DNA from: Planctomycetota bacterium
GTDB lineage: Bacteria; Planctomycetota; Planctomycetia; Planctomycetales; Planctomycetaceae
Assembly: GCA_022600195.1 (NCBI GenBank)
Contig: JAHZKX010000045.1
Location: forward strand, 1-64,000
DNA length: 64,000 nucleotides
Direction: 5' to 3'
A program made the translations under genes and the position numbers. Every line of letters begins with the position of its first letter. Within the stretch, counting starts at the first letter, position 1. Positions 46,336 to 54,561 of the stretch are shown here, one piece after another. Under the pieces are notes generated by a model. That model ran no database searches. It was not told the DNA's origin and saw only the letters and a list, made by a program, of their open reading frames with translations.

Positions 46336-47760
46336 TCAGTCTGCCAGATGCATCACGACCATTTTCTCTTCACTCATTTCGTGGATGGCGTATTTGGGGC
46401 CTTCTTTTCCGGTTCCACTGTATTTCAAACCGCCATAAGGCATGGCATCGGCGCGCCATTGACTGGACCAGTTGATGTGGATATTTCCGCTGTCTACTTC
46501 ACGGGCAAATTTCATGGCCCGGTCAATGTCCTGTGTAAAGATTCCAGCAGAGAGTCCGTAGATCGTATCATTGGCCATTGCAATCGCGTCATTAACATTG
46601 TCAAAGTAAGATAACGCGACCGCTGGTCCGAAGATTTCATCTTTGACGACCAGCATATCGGGTTTGGTTTCGTCCAGAATCGTGGGAGCATAGATGGCTC
46701 CCTGGCGTTGTCCTCCACAGACAAGGCGGGCTCCCTGGTCGATTGCTTCATCGACCCACTGTTCAACGCGTGTGGCATCGGACTCGCGCACCATCGGTCC
46801 GACTTTGGTCGAATCGTTTAACTGGTCTCCTGTTGTCAGTGCTTCCACTTTCGATTTTAACAGATCCACAAAATCCGTTTTGATCGCTGAGGAAGTGAGA
46901 ATCCGTTGTGCAGAAATACAAACCTGGCCAGCGTTCGCATAGCCGGCCATTGTGATGGCTGTTGCCGCCTTTTCGAGGTCGGCATCATCCATAATGACCA
47001 CTGGGCTGTTGCTGCCCAGCTCCATCGTGACTCGCTTCATACCAGCCATTTCACAGATTTGGGTACCCACTTCATAGCTGCCTGTGAAACTGATTTTACG
47101 GATTCTGGTGTCCGTGCAGATCGCGTGGCCGATTTCTCCCCCTGGTCCTGTGATGCAGGCGATTGCTTCAGGAGGCAGACCGGCTTCCAGCAGGATTTCT
47201 GTGAGTTTCAATGCAGAGAGCGGAGTATCGCTGGCCGGTTTAATCAAGATCGCGTTACCGGCGGCTATCGCGGGTCCGACTTTGTGGCAGACAAGGTTTA
47301 ATGGAAAGTTGAATGGTGTGATGGCGGCGACAATCCCACAGGGAACGCGGAGTGTAAATCCCAGCTTATTCTGCCCCCCGGCATTTCCTTCGAGGGGGAT
47401 CATTTCTCCAGTCATACGGCGGGCTTCTTCTCCGGAAAGTCGTATGACTTCCGCACTGCGAACTGCTTCCACCTGACTTTCGCCCAGAATTTTTCCGACT
47501 TCCAGACTGATGGTACGGGCAAGTTCCTCTTTGCGTTGCAGCATCAGTTCGGAGGCTTTTTGCAATATCTGAGCGCGATCAAAGGGAGTCATGGCTTTCA
47601 TGATGCGAGCTCCCTGCTCCAGGACAGTGACTGCTCTGGCGATATCCTCCTGGCTGCCCTGGGGAACAGTATCTACGACCGATTGATCAAAAGGGTTTGT
47701 AACATTGATCGTCTGGTTTGTATCCTGCCATTGGCCCGCGCAAAACATTTTCATTATCAT
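46336..47760 (-). CDS. NAD(P)-dependent aldehyde dehydrogenase
   Basis: A 474-residue ALDH-superfamily enzyme oxidising an aldehyde to an acid. The catalytic Cys is in GYANAGQVCISAQRI, the general base Glu in VTMELGSNSPVV, the cofactor region is ISFTGSYEVGTQI, and N in ITPFNFPLNLV stabilises the oxyanion. Its closest look is to the lactaldehyde/glyceraldehyde-3-phosphate/phosphonoacetaldehyde-type group rather than betaine aldehyde dehydrogenases. The substrate is not determined. The start is one of three ATGs at 47760, 47754 or 47748; the first has AAGG 5 bases upstream. Confidence 0.93.
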   Translation of the reverse strand: MIMKMFCAGQWQDTNQTINVTNPFDQSVVDTVPQGSQEDIARAVTVLEQGARIMKAMTPFDRAQILQKASELMLQRKEELARTISLEVGKILGESQVEAVRSAEVIRLSGEEARRMTGEMIPLEGNAGGQNKLGFTLRVPCGIVAAITPFNFPLNLVCHKVGPAIAAGNAILIKPASDTPLSALKLTEILLEAGLPPEAIACITGPGGEIGHAICTDTRIRKISFTGSYEVGTQICEMAGMKRVTMELGSNSPVVIMDDADLEKAATAITMAGYANAGQVCISAQRILTSSAIKTDFVDLLKSKVEALTTGDQLNDSTKVGPMVRESDATRVEQWVDEAIDQGARLVCGGQRQGAIYAPTILDETKPDMLVVKDEIFGPAVALSYFDNVNDAIAMANDTIYGLSAGIFTQDIDRAMKFAREVDSGNIHINWSSQWRADAMPYGGLKYSGTGKEGPKYAIHEMSEEKMVVMHLAD

Positions 47761-48097
47761 GGAAACCTTGTGGAAATAAGTTGCTGACAAAATCGGTTAG
47801 ATCAATCAATTTTAGAATAGACGTGAGAAGGGAATCTGACAACCCAGTGAAAGATTCGAATTTGCTTTTGTGGAGGAGAAATCTCTTAAACCGATTGAAA
47901 TCAGGATGTTAAGCGGCTAATTTTCGGGCAAAGATTGCTATTGGCTTCCCGAGGTGAATCTGTTAAAAAACGCCTGCATTTCTTGGAAAGATTCCTTTTC
48001 CAGAAACACGTCTCTCAAGTACACCGTTGAATTAGAGATTATTTCAGCGGTAACGTTCTCTCACTCATCTTACATTTTCAAATAGGCGGATCTGATC
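47761..48097. other. Divergent intergenic region
   Basis: About 340 bp between the aldehyde dehydrogenase and a lipoprotein gene. A loose CTGACA ... TAGAAT promoter-like pair lies at about 47784-47815 on the plus strand. Nothing else was recognised. Confidence 0.3.
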
Positions 48098-48538
48098 ATG
48101 GCCAACCTTCGTTGTGTGGCGCCGTGGATAGTATGCGGCATTGCGGTGATCCTGCTGAGCTCAGCATGTGAAACTCTACCTGAATGGGGCTCAAACGGAA
48201 TGTCGATTCCTCATCAGGCCAAGAAAGTAAAATCGAACCCGGCAGAAAGCTATCGGACGCGGTTTCAAACGAATAGAGATCCCAAGGCTTTGGACTGGAT
48301 TCTCAAAAATCGTCTGTACTCTGGAATGTCGCGCACCAGTGTCGAGAAAGAGATCGGCGAAGAGGGTGAGTTTCAGGAGGCTTCCAAGTGGCTCAAAGCA
48401 ACCGGAGGGACATTTCGTACCTCTGATACAGCTTACAAATGGGGGCCTGACGCAAGTGGACGCAGTGTTTATCTTATTTTCCGCGAAGGTATACTCGTCA
48501 ACTTTAATCCGGAAGACTTTGAATTGGGCGAGTCATAG
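48098..48538 (+). CDS. Small lipoprotein, BamE-like fold possible
   Basis: A 146-residue protein with a signal peptide ending in LSSAC (lipid-modified Cys at about 28). The mature part has LYSGMSRTSVEKEIGEEGEF followed by AYKWGPDASGRSVYLIFREGILVNF. The G-M-(S/T)-x2-x-V-x3-(L/I)G pattern followed by paired strands resembles the SmpA/BamE fold, which assists outer-membrane assembly, but this is a weak resemblance. AGGCGG lies before the ATG. It converges with rlmN, 11 bp apart. Confidence 0.65.
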   Translation: MANLRCVAPWIVCGIAVILLSSACETLPEWGSNGMSIPHQAKKVKSNPAESYRTRFQTNRDPKALDWILKNRLYSGMSRTSVEKEIGEEGEFQEASKWLKATGGTFRTSDTAYKWGPDASGRSVYLIFREGILVNFNPEDFELGES

Positions 48539-48549
48539 TCTGACTTAGT

Positions 48550-49656
48550 TCATTGAACCTGAATCAGGTCTTTTTCTTTCTCACGGTTCAATCGCAATTG
48601 GCCACAGGCTGCGTCGATGTCGTCCCCTTTTCGTTTGCGAACGGTCACATTGACACCTCCTTTAGCGAGTGTCATAAAGAAGCGGTCAACATCGGCCGTC
48701 GAAGGGCTTTGGTAGCCTGTTTCTTCGACTCCGTTTGCTGGAATTAAATTCACATGTGCATTGCGGTGCTTTAGCAGACCAGCCAGTTCGTGCGCCTGCG
48801 CCGGACTGTCGTTGACGCCTGCCAGTAAGATATATTCATAAGTGACGCGTCTACCGGTCGTCACATAGTAGTAATCTGTGGCATCCATGATTTTTTGAAT
48901 GCCGATTTTATTGTTCGTGGGAACAATCTGATCTCGTAATTTATCATTGGGTGCATGTAGCGAAACAGCGAGAATGTACGACTTGTTTACATCAGCCAGT
49001 TCCCGAATTTTTTGGGGAAGCCCGACGGTCGACACGGTAATTTTCCTCGCTCCGATTCCCATGCCTCCTTTGTGATTCAGAGTATCCAGTGCGGGGATCA
49101 AAGCAGGCAGGTTTGCAAGTGGTTCTCCAATACCCATGACGACGATATTCGAAATGCGTTCATCTTCGCCGATGACGCGATCCAGCCTCAGGATCTGTTC
49201 CAGAATTTCTCCCATGGTCAGATTTCGAGTCAATCCCAGCAGGCCACTGGCGCAGAAGACGCAGGCCATGGCACAACCTACCTGGGTGCTGATACAGACG
49301 GTGTTTCTTTTGGGTTCCCGCATCAACACGCATTCCACGTGATGGCCATCGTGCAGCTGCAGCAACAATTTTTCTGTGCCGTCTCTGGATGTCTGATGTT
49401 TCACTATGGTCGTTGAAAATAGCCGAAAGTTTTCTTTCAGCAGGTCACGAAATTTCTTTGAAATATCGTGCATGGCATCAAAGTCGTTGACACGTTTGGT
49501 AAAAATCCAACGTCGAATCTGATCGGCCCGATAGGAAGAGGACTCATGCTGAATGCACCATTCCGCAAGTTGATCGCGAGTCAGGTCGGTGATCAAAGGG
49601 AGCAAGCGGACTTCAGGAGAGTCTGTCTGCGGAGTATCATTATCGGAGGGCAGCAT
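48550..49656 (-). CDS. rlmN: Dual-specificity RNA methyltransferase RlmN
   Basis: A 368-residue radical-SAM enzyme that makes m2A2503 in 23S rRNA and m2A37 in some tRNAs. The cluster motif C-x3-C-x2-C is GCAMACVFCASG (about 128-139). TQVGCAMAC is preceded by the HVECVLMRE strand, and VMGIGEPLANLPAL (GEP motif) and VSLHAPND follow. The second catalytic Cys of the family is expected in the C-terminal AAxxxCGQL segment, seen here as DAACGQLRLN. The N-terminal helical domain (DQLAEWCIQHESSSYRADQI) is typical. Confidence 0.96.
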   Translation of the reverse strand: MLPSDNDTPQTDSPEVRLLPLITDLTRDQLAEWCIQHESSSYRADQIRRWIFTKRVNDFDAMHDISKKFRDLLKENFRLFSTTIVKHQTSRDGTEKLLLQLHDGHHVECVLMREPKRNTVCISTQVGCAMACVFCASGLLGLTRNLTMGEILEQILRLDRVIGEDERISNIVVMGIGEPLANLPALIPALDTLNHKGGMGIGARKITVSTVGLPQKIRELADVNKSYILAVSLHAPNDKLRDQIVPTNNKIGIQKIMDATDYYYVTTGRRVTYEYILLAGVNDSPAQAHELAGLLKHRNAHVNLIPANGVEETGYQSPSTADVDRFFMTLAKGGVNVTVRKRKGDDIDAACGQLRLNREKEKDLIQVQ

Positions 49657-50180
49657 GGTTTATTGGCTCAAGCAGGTATGTTCGCAGTCAATCTATGATG
49701 CCGCGAGCAGAGAACGCAAATTAGTCCGTTAGAAATCCAGCCTGGTATCATTTAATTGGCTGGTTATACAGTAAAGCTATCATAGCGGTGTCGTAGTCAT
49801 AAGACTACTATTTCTCTGCTCTCTTTTTTCGATTTCCCTGCTCTCATTTTTCGATTCCGATACCAGCCACCTATAGATTTCCTGCTTCAACCTCGGGAAC
49901 GATTCAAGCTGATGACCTTGATTTCATTATGAAGACTGATCGTTCAGACAAGTTGGCGTTGCACGTAAGTACATTTGTGTTTGCAGCTTCCAGGATTTAT
50001 CTAACCATGATTCTGTTGAATTCGTGATACTGAGACTCCATATTAATTGTTAATTGATTGTGATTTTCAAATCTCATGGATAGAATTTGAGTTTAATTCT
50101 CGAGATCAAATAGCAAAAAATAGCAAATAGGAAAATCGATATCAAATAGGAAAAATCCCTTCTAGAGAAATGAGCTTACA
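49657..50180. other. Intergenic region upstream of the giant repeat protein
   Basis: About 520 bp, AT-rich. It contains a 22-bp imperfect tandem repeat at 49811-49854 and, at about 50106-50156, several copies of an A-rich CAAATAG(C/G)AAAA element just before the start codon. It probably carries the promoter of the giant gene. Confidence 0.5.
49811..49854. repeat. 22-bp imperfect tandem repeat (2 copies)
   Basis: TTTCTCTGCTCTCTTTTTTCGA-like units, the second with two changes. They sit 330 bp upstream of the giant repeat-protein gene. Confidence 0.75.
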
Positions 50181-53100
50181 ATGCGCTCGAAACAAAGCTT
50201 TCTCGAAATGTCGTCCTGCTTCTCGATAGATGTACGGGATAAAATATTGCGATTATGGCAACGATGTACTGTCCCTGCAGTAAAGCATCGATCGCGGCCC
50301 GTAGCATACCAGGTTGAATACCTGGAGGATCGCACATTGCTTACTGCCGCGTTCTCCGAATTTGTCGATCCCAATCCGAGTGCAGACAACGGATTTGGTG
50401 ACACGGTTGTGGCATTGAGTACAGGCAATGTCGTCATCACTTCCCCTTTCGCTGATGTGGGTGGTACAGATACGGGTGCCGCCTATCTGTTTAACGGTGC
50501 AACGGGTGCATTGATCAGCCAGCTTGTTGGGTCTTCCGACAATGACGTAGTGGGGATTGATGGTGTGACCGCGCTCACGAATGGCAACTACGTGGTTGTC
50601 AGTTCTGAGTGGCAAAACAGTGGGGCAACTGAAGCTGGTGCTGTTACGTTCGGAAACGGGACGACAGGTGTAAGCGGGATTGTTTCAGCGGCCAACAGCC
50701 TTGTCGGTTCTACGACCGATGACTATGTGGGTTACAATGATGACGGTATTTCTGCTGTGACCGCACTCTCCAATGGCAACTACGTGGTGAGCAGTCCTGA
50801 GTGGGACAACGGTCTAAAAACTAACGCCGGGGCGGTGACATTCGGAAATGGTACGACGGGCGTGAGCGGGGAGATCTCGTTGGTCAACAGTCTCATCGGG
50901 GATACCAGCGATGACCAGCTGGGATTCGCTGACTACAATGTCTCTGCTGTGACCGAGCTCTCCAACGGCAACTACGTGGTGAGCAGTCCTAACTGGGACA
51001 GGGGAACGACAATGGACGCAGGTGCGGTCACATTTGGAGACGGTCTGACGGGCGTGAGTGGGAATATCTCGTTGATCAACAGCCTCGTCGGGTCATCCGA
51101 ATATGACTCTTTGGGTCTTAATGGTTACGAAACCGCTGCTGTGACCGCGCTCTCCAACGGCAATTACGTGGTGAGCAGTCCTAACTGGGACAGAGGAACG
51201 ACAATGGACGCAGGTGCGGTCACATTTGGAGACGGTCTGACGGGCGTGAGCGGGGAGATCTCGTTGGTCAACAGTCTCGTTGGGTCATCCGAATATGATT
51301 CTGTGGGTTTATTTGCTGTGACCGCACTGTCCAATGGCAACTACGTGGTGAGCAGTCCTGAGTGGGATCAAGGCTTATTATATGATGTTGGGGCGGTCAC
51401 GTTCGGAGATGGTATGACTGGTGTGATCGGGGAGATCTCGGTAGCTAACAGCCTCGTCGGGTCTTCCGAATATGACTACGTGGGAATTGATGGTATCACC
51501 GAGCTCTCCAACGGTAACTTTGTGATAAGTAGCTCTGAATGGGCAAACGGTCTGGCTACAGAAGCCGGTGCGGTGACGTTCGGAAACGGGACGACGGGTG
51601 TGAGTGGTGTGGTGTCGGCGGCCAACAGTCTCGTCGGTTCAAAGACCGATGACTATGTGGGTTACAATGATAGCGGTGTTTCTGCTGTGACCGCACTGTC
51701 CAACGGCAACTACGTGGTGAGCAGTCCCGGGTGGGATAACAGCACGGAAACTGACGCCGGTGCGGTGACATTTGGAGATGGTATGACGGGCGTGATCGGG
51801 CCGATCTCGGGAGCCAACAGCCTCATCGGGGATACCAGCGGTGACCGGCTGGGATTCGCTGAATACGATCTCCCTGCTGTAACCGCACTGTCCAACGGCA
51901 ACTATGTGGTGAGCAGTCCTTACTGGGATAATGGCACGGAAACTGACGCCGGTGCGGTGACATTTGGAGACGGTACGACGGGCGTGATCGGGCCGATCTC
52001 GTTGGCCAACAGTCTCATCGGGGAAACCAACGGTGACAGAGTGGGTTATGCTAGTTACGAAGTCTCTGCTGTAACCGAGCTCTCCAACGGCAACTACGTG
52101 GTGAGCAGTCCTGAGTGGGACAAAGGCTTATTATATGATGTTGGGGCGGTGACATTTGGAAATGGTACAACGGGCGTCAGCGGTGCGATCTCGTTGGTCA
52201 ACAGCCTCATTGGGTCATCCGAGTATGACTATGTGGGTAATGGTGGTTACCAAATCTCTGCTGTGACCGCGCTCTCCAACGGCAATTACGTGGTGAGCAG
52301 TCCAAGCTGGGATAACGGCATGGTATATGATGTTGGGGCGGTCACGTTCGGAGATGGTATGACTGGTGTGGTCGGGGAGATTTCGGTAGCCAACAGCCTC
52401 ATCGGGTCATTCGAATATGACTCTGGGGGTTCTGGTGGTGTGACCGCGCTCTCCAACGGCAACTACGTGGTAAGCAGTCCTAACTGGGATAACTACACCG
52501 GGGCGGTCACGTTCGTCGACGGTACTACGGGCGTAAGTGATGTGATCTCAGCAGCCAACAGTCTCGTCGGGTCAACGAGCGGTGACAATGTGGGTTACAA
52601 CTATTTGGGTATCGATGGTACTATTTCTAGTGTGACCGCGCTCTCCAACGGCAACTATGTGGTGCGCAGTAATTATTGGGACAGCGGTGCAGGGGCGGTG
52701 ACGTTCGGAGACGGTACGACGGGCGTAAGTGGTAAGCTCACATCGAATAACAGCGTGTCTGCATTGTTGGATATATATCTGGCACCTGAGATATTACGAG
52801 ATAATACTAACAACACATTTTTTCTAAACGTCTCGGAAAAGGTCTGGGTAGGTTCACAGGATTATGGCTTTCCTCCCGTCACCATTGATACGGTCAATGA
52901 TGTCATTATCAAGGAGAACGCTTCCGCGCAAACCGTTGATCTGGAGGGGATTTTTGCGAGCGGTTTTGTATCGAACTCCCTGAGTGTGACCGCTACGAGT
53001 AGTAATACGAGTTTGGTTCCTAATCCGGTTGTGACTTATACGTCTCCTGATTCCATTGGCAGTCTGGCGTTTACTCCTGCGTCAAATCAGGTTGGTATCG

Positions 53101-54089
53101 CGACCATCACTGTGACCGTGGAAGATGGTGGCCTCGATGGCGTGCTCGGTACTACCGAGGACAACGCTATAATTCAGAGTACGTTTGATGTGGCAGTACT
53201 CAGTTACCTGGTCTTTACAGATTTGCGAGTGGTGGATACGCCAACGGTCGTACCCGCGAATGGTGAGATCGCAGAACTTCCAGCGAATCGGGATGGGGTG
53301 AATGAATGGGACACTTATTGGGTGGAGATCTGGGTCTCGACTCAAGAGCTGGACAGTCAGGGGATTGCCAAAGTTACATTGGACCTGGGCTATCAGACCG
53401 ATTATAGCTCGGCGACAGAGATCAATTTCGGCCCTGCGTTTACACAGAATCAGACGGGGACCATTAACGATTTGACAGGAATGGTTGAGAGTCTGTCTGC
53501 GGAGACACCCATTGCAGATCTGGGAATCAACAGTCAAGTGTTGTTTGCCCGGATCAAATTTGAATCACTGATTGATGACCAGGTTACTCTCGATCTACCC
53601 GGCCAGAGCATCGGTCCGAACAATTTGGAATTTCAGATTCTCTCACCAAAATTAGATTTGGGGAATGTGTTGAACGTGACCCCCTATGTTGCCCCCGATA
53701 TCGGTTCATCCATCTGGGCAAATCCATTTGACCTGAACGATAATGACATTGTTGATTTCCGCGACCTGATGCTGTTTGCCAGCGTTTACAGAGACAAGCC
53801 GAGCGAGTCGAGTAATGACTACTCCTGGTTTAGTGATTTTGATCAAAATGACCGAGTGAATTTTAGAGATTTGATATTATTTGCCACCAACTACAGAAAA
53901 AGTAAAGCGAATGATCCAGACGTCTATTATCCTTCGAGTTTTCCGGATGTCTGGGATGATTCGCTGCATGTCTCTCTAGAACCGCAGTCAAAAATAAAAG
54001 CAGCCAACTTGACACAGGCAGAAGCGGATCAGGTTTTAGAGAAAGCCATCGAACAGGTCAGTGAGCAGCTCACTGCCGAGATGAGCTAG
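50181..54089 (+). CDS. Giant secreted repeat protein with LEDRTLL motif and dockerin-like Ca-binding repeats, ended by an in-frame TAG
   Basis: A 1302-residue product. The N-terminus has a basic stretch and YLEDRTLLTA (about 48-57), the LEPR-xLL-type N-terminal motif of large planctomycete surface proteins. Then come 12 repeats of about 64 residues (each with LSNGNYVVSSPxWD and AGAVTFGDGTTGVSG; DUF5650-like, probably propeller blades) plus one degenerate copy, to about residue 858. An Ig/cadherin-like region follows (about 890-1010), then a beta-rich domain and two dockerin/EF-hand-like loops (DLNDNDIVDFRDL; DFDQNDRVNFRDL). The TAG at 54087 is followed in the same frame by a 128-codon open stretch encoding a metallopeptidase domain, so the native protein was probably longer. 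It is likely an adhesin or cell-surface protein. Confidence 0.85.
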   Translation: MRSKQSFLEMSSCFSIDVRDKILRLWQRCTVPAVKHRSRPVAYQVEYLEDRTLLTAAFSEFVDPNPSADNGFGDTVVALSTGNVVITSPFADVGGTDTGAAYLFNGATGALISQLVGSSDNDVVGIDGVTALTNGNYVVVSSEWQNSGATEAGAVTFGNGTTGVSGIVSAANSLVGSTTDDYVGYNDDGISAVTALSNGNYVVSSPEWDNGLKTNAGAVTFGNGTTGVSGEISLVNSLIGDTSDDQLGFADYNVSAVTELSNGNYVVSSPNWDRGTTMDAGAVTFGDGLTGVSGNISLINSLVGSSEYDSLGLNGYETAAVTALSNGNYVVSSPNWDRGTTMDAGAVTFGDGLTGVSGEISLVNSLVGSSEYDSVGLFAVTALSNGNYVVSSPEWDQGLLYDVGAVTFGDGMTGVIGEISVANSLVGSSEYDYVGIDGITELSNGNFVISSSEWANGLATEAGAVTFGNGTTGVSGVVSAANSLVGSKTDDYVGYNDSGVSAVTALSNGNYVVSSPGWDNSTETDAGAVTFGDGMTGVIGPISGANSLIGDTSGDRLGFAEYDLPAVTALSNGNYVVSSPYWDNGTETDAGAVTFGDGTTGVIGPISLANSLIGETNGDRVGYASYEVSAVTELSNGNYVVSSPEWDKGLLYDVGAVTFGNGTTGVSGAISLVNSLIGSSEYDYVGNGGYQISAVTALSNGNYVVSSPSWDNGMVYDVGAVTFGDGMTGVVGEISVANSLIGSFEYDSGGSGGVTALSNGNYVVSSPNWDNYTGAVTFVDGTTGVSDVISAANSLVGSTSGDNVGYNYLGIDGTISSVTALSNGNYVVRSNYWDSGAGAVTFGDGTTGVSGKLTSNNSVSALLDIYLAPEILRDNTNNTFFLNVSEKVWVGSQDYGFPPVTIDTVNDVIIKENASAQTVDLEGIFASGFVSNSLSVTATSSNTSLVPNPVVTYTSPDSIGSLAFTPASNQVGIATITVTVEDGGLDGVLGTTEDNAIIQSTFDVAVLSYLVFTDLRVVDTPTVVPANGEIAELPANRDGVNEWDTYWVEIWVSTQELDSQGIAKVTLDLGYQTDYSSATEINFGPAFTQNQTGTINDLTGMVESLSAETPIADLGINSQVLFARIKFESLIDDQVTLDLPGQSIGPNNLEFQILSPKLDLGNVLNVTPYVAPDIGSSIWANPFDLNDNDIVDFRDLMLFASVYRDKPSESSNDYSWFSDFDQNDRVNFRDLILFATNYRKSKANDPDVYYPSSFPDVWDDSLHVSLEPQSKIKAANLTQAEADQVLEKAIEQVSEQLTAEMS
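50565..52755 (+). repeat. Tandem coding repeats: 12 units of about 192 bp with a five-unit super-period
   Basis: Units begin with VTALSNGNYVV-type sequence. Units 1, 6 and 11 (starting at 50565, 51495 and 52440) share SAANSLVG and a YVGYN-type ending; units 2 and 7 share IGDTSxDxLGFA; units 5 and 10 are short and end in GIDG/GSGG. The super-period is therefore 310-315 codons. Units 3 and 4 share a stretch of about 100 bp with only two mismatches, a sign of recent duplication or conversion. Confidence 0.85.
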
Positions 54090-54476
54090 GCCTTGTCAGG
54101 CGTTGAAGTCAAGGTCGTTGACCTGTCAGGTACGACTCTGGGTCGGGCTATTCCAGGTACGATTTATCTCGATGTGAATGCCGCCGGTCATGGATGGTTC
54201 GTTGATTCCACGCCACTCGATCACAGTGAATTTTCAGTCGATAGCCAGTTGTCCCTGATTGCTTTACCGGAGAGCGCCGCGGCGGGCCGCGTTGATTTGT
54301 GGACCGTGATACTGCACGAACTCGGTCATCTGATGGGTTACGAACATGAAGCTGAGGGTGTCATGGAAGAAACATTGGCGCCGGGAGTTCGCAAGCTGGC
54401 AGAGTGGGAAGAAACGAGCGATCTGTTTTTTGCTTCCGTACAGGAAGAAGCAGCATTACTCCCGTTTCAGGCTTGA
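54090..54476 (+). pseudogene. C-terminal metzincin-like metallopeptidase domain, downstream of an in-frame stop
   Basis: 128 codons continue in the same frame directly after the TAG at 54087-54089, with GCC TTG TCA GGC first. The sequence LDVNAAGHGWFVD, then RVDLWTVILHELGHLMGYEHE contains a complete HExxHxxGxxH zinc site (metzincin/matrixin type). There is no ATG near the beginning; the first usable start is a TTG at 54093 with only a weak GAGATGAG upstream, and no signal peptide. It is best read as the severed end of the upstream giant protein. Stop-codon readthrough or restart at TTG are the alternatives. Confidence 0.7.
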
Positions 54477-54561
54477 GTGTATAGAAACGTATTCCCGAGA
54501 GTAAAATCAAGAATACGAAAAACTGATCGCGCGGCTGATTAAATTGACCATACGAGGTACA

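Noticed and set aside
54093-54476. Independent secreted metallopeptidase gene
   Set aside because: It has no ATG and no signal peptide, and is in exactly the same frame as the upstream protein, so it is better explained as that protein's severed end.
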